Shown here one piece after another: positions 62,975-64,000 of a stretch of 64,000 nucleotides of DNA (the stretch's first letter is position 1; every line of letters begins with the position of its first letter). This DNA comes from Ferruginibacter paludis. GTDB taxonomy: Bacteria > Bacteroidota > Bacteroidia > Chitinophagales > Chitinophagaceae. Under the pieces are notes generated by a model. That model was not told where the DNA came from, ran no database searches, and saw nothing but the letters and a program-made list of their open reading frames with translations. The position numbers and the translations under genes were made by a program. The stretch lies in assembly GCF_030409685.1 (NCBI RefSeq), contig NZ_JAUFQJ010000024.1, positions 740,564 to 804,563 of the forward strand, in the 5' to 3' direction.

Positions 62975-63049
62975 AGCACTCTGTTTTAATCGTTAATCAA
63001 ATTATTTTTACTGTTCGTTCTTTAATTGTTCTGCTAAAGGCAGTCACCT

Positions 63050-63730
63050 TTATTCCAATTCGGCAAGCTCAATCTTGCGGTAATATATTTCTGCTCCTTC
63101 TGACTGAATAATTATTTTTCCTTCGGTTACACTTGGGTCTGTCGCTTCATTTACAACGGTACCATTTACAATATGTGTAAGCTTTCCGTTGTTTGAAATT
63201 ACTTCTACCCTGTTCCATTCGCCTGTTGGTTTTTCTGCATCGGCTTTCTTTTTAGCCCGGTTAAAATCTTTAGGAACCGAACGAACGCCATCTACTACAA
63301 CTGTTGCACTATCCACCATCCAGAAATCACCTACATCACCTTCCTGTATCTGGCACTCGATACCTTTTGGCCAGACAAAATCCTTTGCATTGAGCGGTAC
63401 GAAATATAAAATGCCGTTGTCTCTTTTAGTGGTGTCTGCATCTCTTGGTGGATACTTTTTTGTGCCCCATTTAAATTCAACTATCAGGTGAAAATTGCTG
63501 TATACTTTTTCAGTACAAATATAACCGAACTCTTTTCCCGAAATATGCAGCAAACCATTTTCGATATTGAATACTTTTTCAGGATCACTATTCTTTCCTT
63601 TTGAAGTAAGAAAGCTGTACCAGCCATTTAAATTTTTGCCATTAAAAAGTGGTTTCGTTTTCGCTTTTTCGGTTTGTGCATTTGCCGCAATACCGGCAAA
63701 TAATAAGCAGGCAACAATTAATTTTTTCAT
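63050..63730 (-). CDS. Secreted DUF1080-family protein 2
   Basis: A 226-residue exported DUF1080 protein with signal peptide MKKLIVACLLFAGIAANAQ. The domain begins KPLFNGKNLNGWYSFL and includes HLIVEFKWG, DNGILYFV, GIECQIQEGD and the closing GAEIYYRKIELAELE. It is a divergent relative of the DUF1080 protein at 60401: that copy has FDGKNLDQW where this has FNGKNLNGW, and it lacks the longer loops. It is upstream of the GMC gene in the leftward set. Different specificity, for example for alpha and beta 3-keto-glycosides, is a possible reason for two copies. Confidence 0.9.
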   Translation of the reverse strand: MKKLIVACLLFAGIAANAQTEKAKTKPLFNGKNLNGWYSFLTSKGKNSDPEKVFNIENGLLHISGKEFGYICTEKVYSNFHLIVEFKWGTKKYPPRDADTTKRDNGILYFVPLNAKDFVWPKGIECQIQEGDVGDFWMVDSATVVVDGVRSVPKDFNRAKKKADAEKPTGEWNRVEVISNNGKLTHIVNGTVVNEATDPSVTEGKIIIQSEGAEIYYRKIELAELE

Positions 63731-63762
63731 ATCAGCAAGTCGTTTTTTAAAAGTGATCGTGA

Positions 63763-64000
63763 TTATTTATTTGTCATTTCAAAAATTGTTGGCGCTTCAT
63801 TGTTCATGGAAAAAATGGTTAGATTTCTTTTACCAGCTTTGATATTGGTAATATTTCTTACCTGCCCTTTAACCATTATCCCGCTTTGACTTTCATTAAC
63901 CGCTTTAAAATTGCCCTTGCCATCTCCTTTCAACAGCAGGCCATAGCTGGCATCGTAAATACCTGCCTCCGGTTTACTCTGGTAAAAGTTGCCACCCAGC
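63763..64000 (-). CDS. C-terminal end of a second VCBS/FG-GAP-repeat protein (cut by window edge)
   Basis: The last 79 codons of a leftward gene reach from the right edge to a TAA at 63763-63765. The peptide begins LGGNFYQSKPEAGIYDASYG, continues LLLKGDGKGNFKAV and GIMVKGQVRNI, and ends IFEMTNK. It aligns with the end of the VCBS lipoprotein at 57070 (GNFFGVLPYEGRYDAGLGSV and ASGEVRDIKKI there), so it is a second member of that family. It ends 32 bases before the start of the downstream DUF1080 gene and would be the first gene visible in the set. Confidence 0.75.
   Translation of the reverse strand, partial: LGGNFYQSKPEAGIYDASYGLLLKGDGKGNFKAVNESQSGIMVKGQVRNITNIKAGKRNLTIFSMNNEAPTIFEMTNK

Noticed and set aside
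1..64000. tRNA, rRNA, CRISPR, insertion sequence, phage or integrase genes
   Set aside because: Intergenic regions were read for cloverleaf-type ends, regular repeats and transposase-like frames; none were found. Small or unusual RNAs could have been missed.

Overview
The window looks like chromosomal DNA of a free-living member of the Bacteroidota, most likely the Chitinophagaceae. The grounds are SusC/SusD-type outer-membrane pairs, several TonB-linked receptors, numerous signal-peptide and lipobox proteins, AT-rich leaders without clear Shine-Dalgarno sequences, and families common in that group (DUF1080, GMC oxidoreductase, VCBS-repeat lipoproteins, DUF3857, DUF3179). I saw no tRNA, rRNA, CRISPR array, prophage or insertion sequence. 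The two outermost genes are cut by the window edges.

Layout. (1) 1-9.2 kb, amino-sugar region: a truncated SusC receptor and a DeoR-type regulator run leftward. Divergent from them is murQ, an FucP-like MFS permease and a BadF-type sugar kinase, an arrangement resembling the murTKQ operon for scavenging N-acetylmuramic acid. Then come a sodium:solute symporter, an N-acetylneuraminate-lyase-like aldolase and a secreted BNR/sialidase-fold protein. (2) 9.2-20.3 kb, mixed housekeeping and accessory genes: a geranylgeranyl-reductase-like flavoprotein, mqo, a GH30 hydrolase, an SDR lacking its catalytic Tyr and Lys, a cupin, DinB, a metallophosphoesterase, MATE and YihY/BrkB. (3) 20.6-22.7 kb, a secreted GH65 enzyme.

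(4) 23.4-41.7 kb is the most unusual part, about 18 kb all on the + strand. Two vanadium-haloperoxidase-like (PAP2-fold) lipoproteins flank three tandem outer-membrane beta-barrels, followed by a FecA-like TonB receptor. Next come four paralogous AhpD/carboxymuconolactone-decarboxylase-type proteins arranged as AhpD-MFS-AhpD, AhpD-SusC-SusD-AhpD, then a membrane DUF3179 protein. I infer a dedicated uptake and redox system for an unknown substrate. (5) 41.8-47.9 kb holds a secreted protein of unknown family and two adjacent DUF3857-type proteins, one with and one apparently without a transglutaminase catalytic triad.

(6) 48.2-57.0 kb is an alpha-glucoside utilisation region: MFS permease and cytoplasmic trehalase, a LacI-family regulator, then an SLC45/GPH-like permease, a PfkB kinase and a GH13_4 (amylosucrase or sucrose hydrolase) enzyme. 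Two CG-centred palindromes, candidate LacI-family operators, lie just before the permease. (7) 57.1-64 kb, leftward, carries VCBS lipoprotein (partial), DUF1080, GMC oxidoreductase, DUF1080 and VCBS lipoprotein. This is a mirror-symmetric set that fits oxidation of glycosides to 3-keto sugars followed by cleavage.

Functions are assigned from motifs and remembered family features only. No database search was run.
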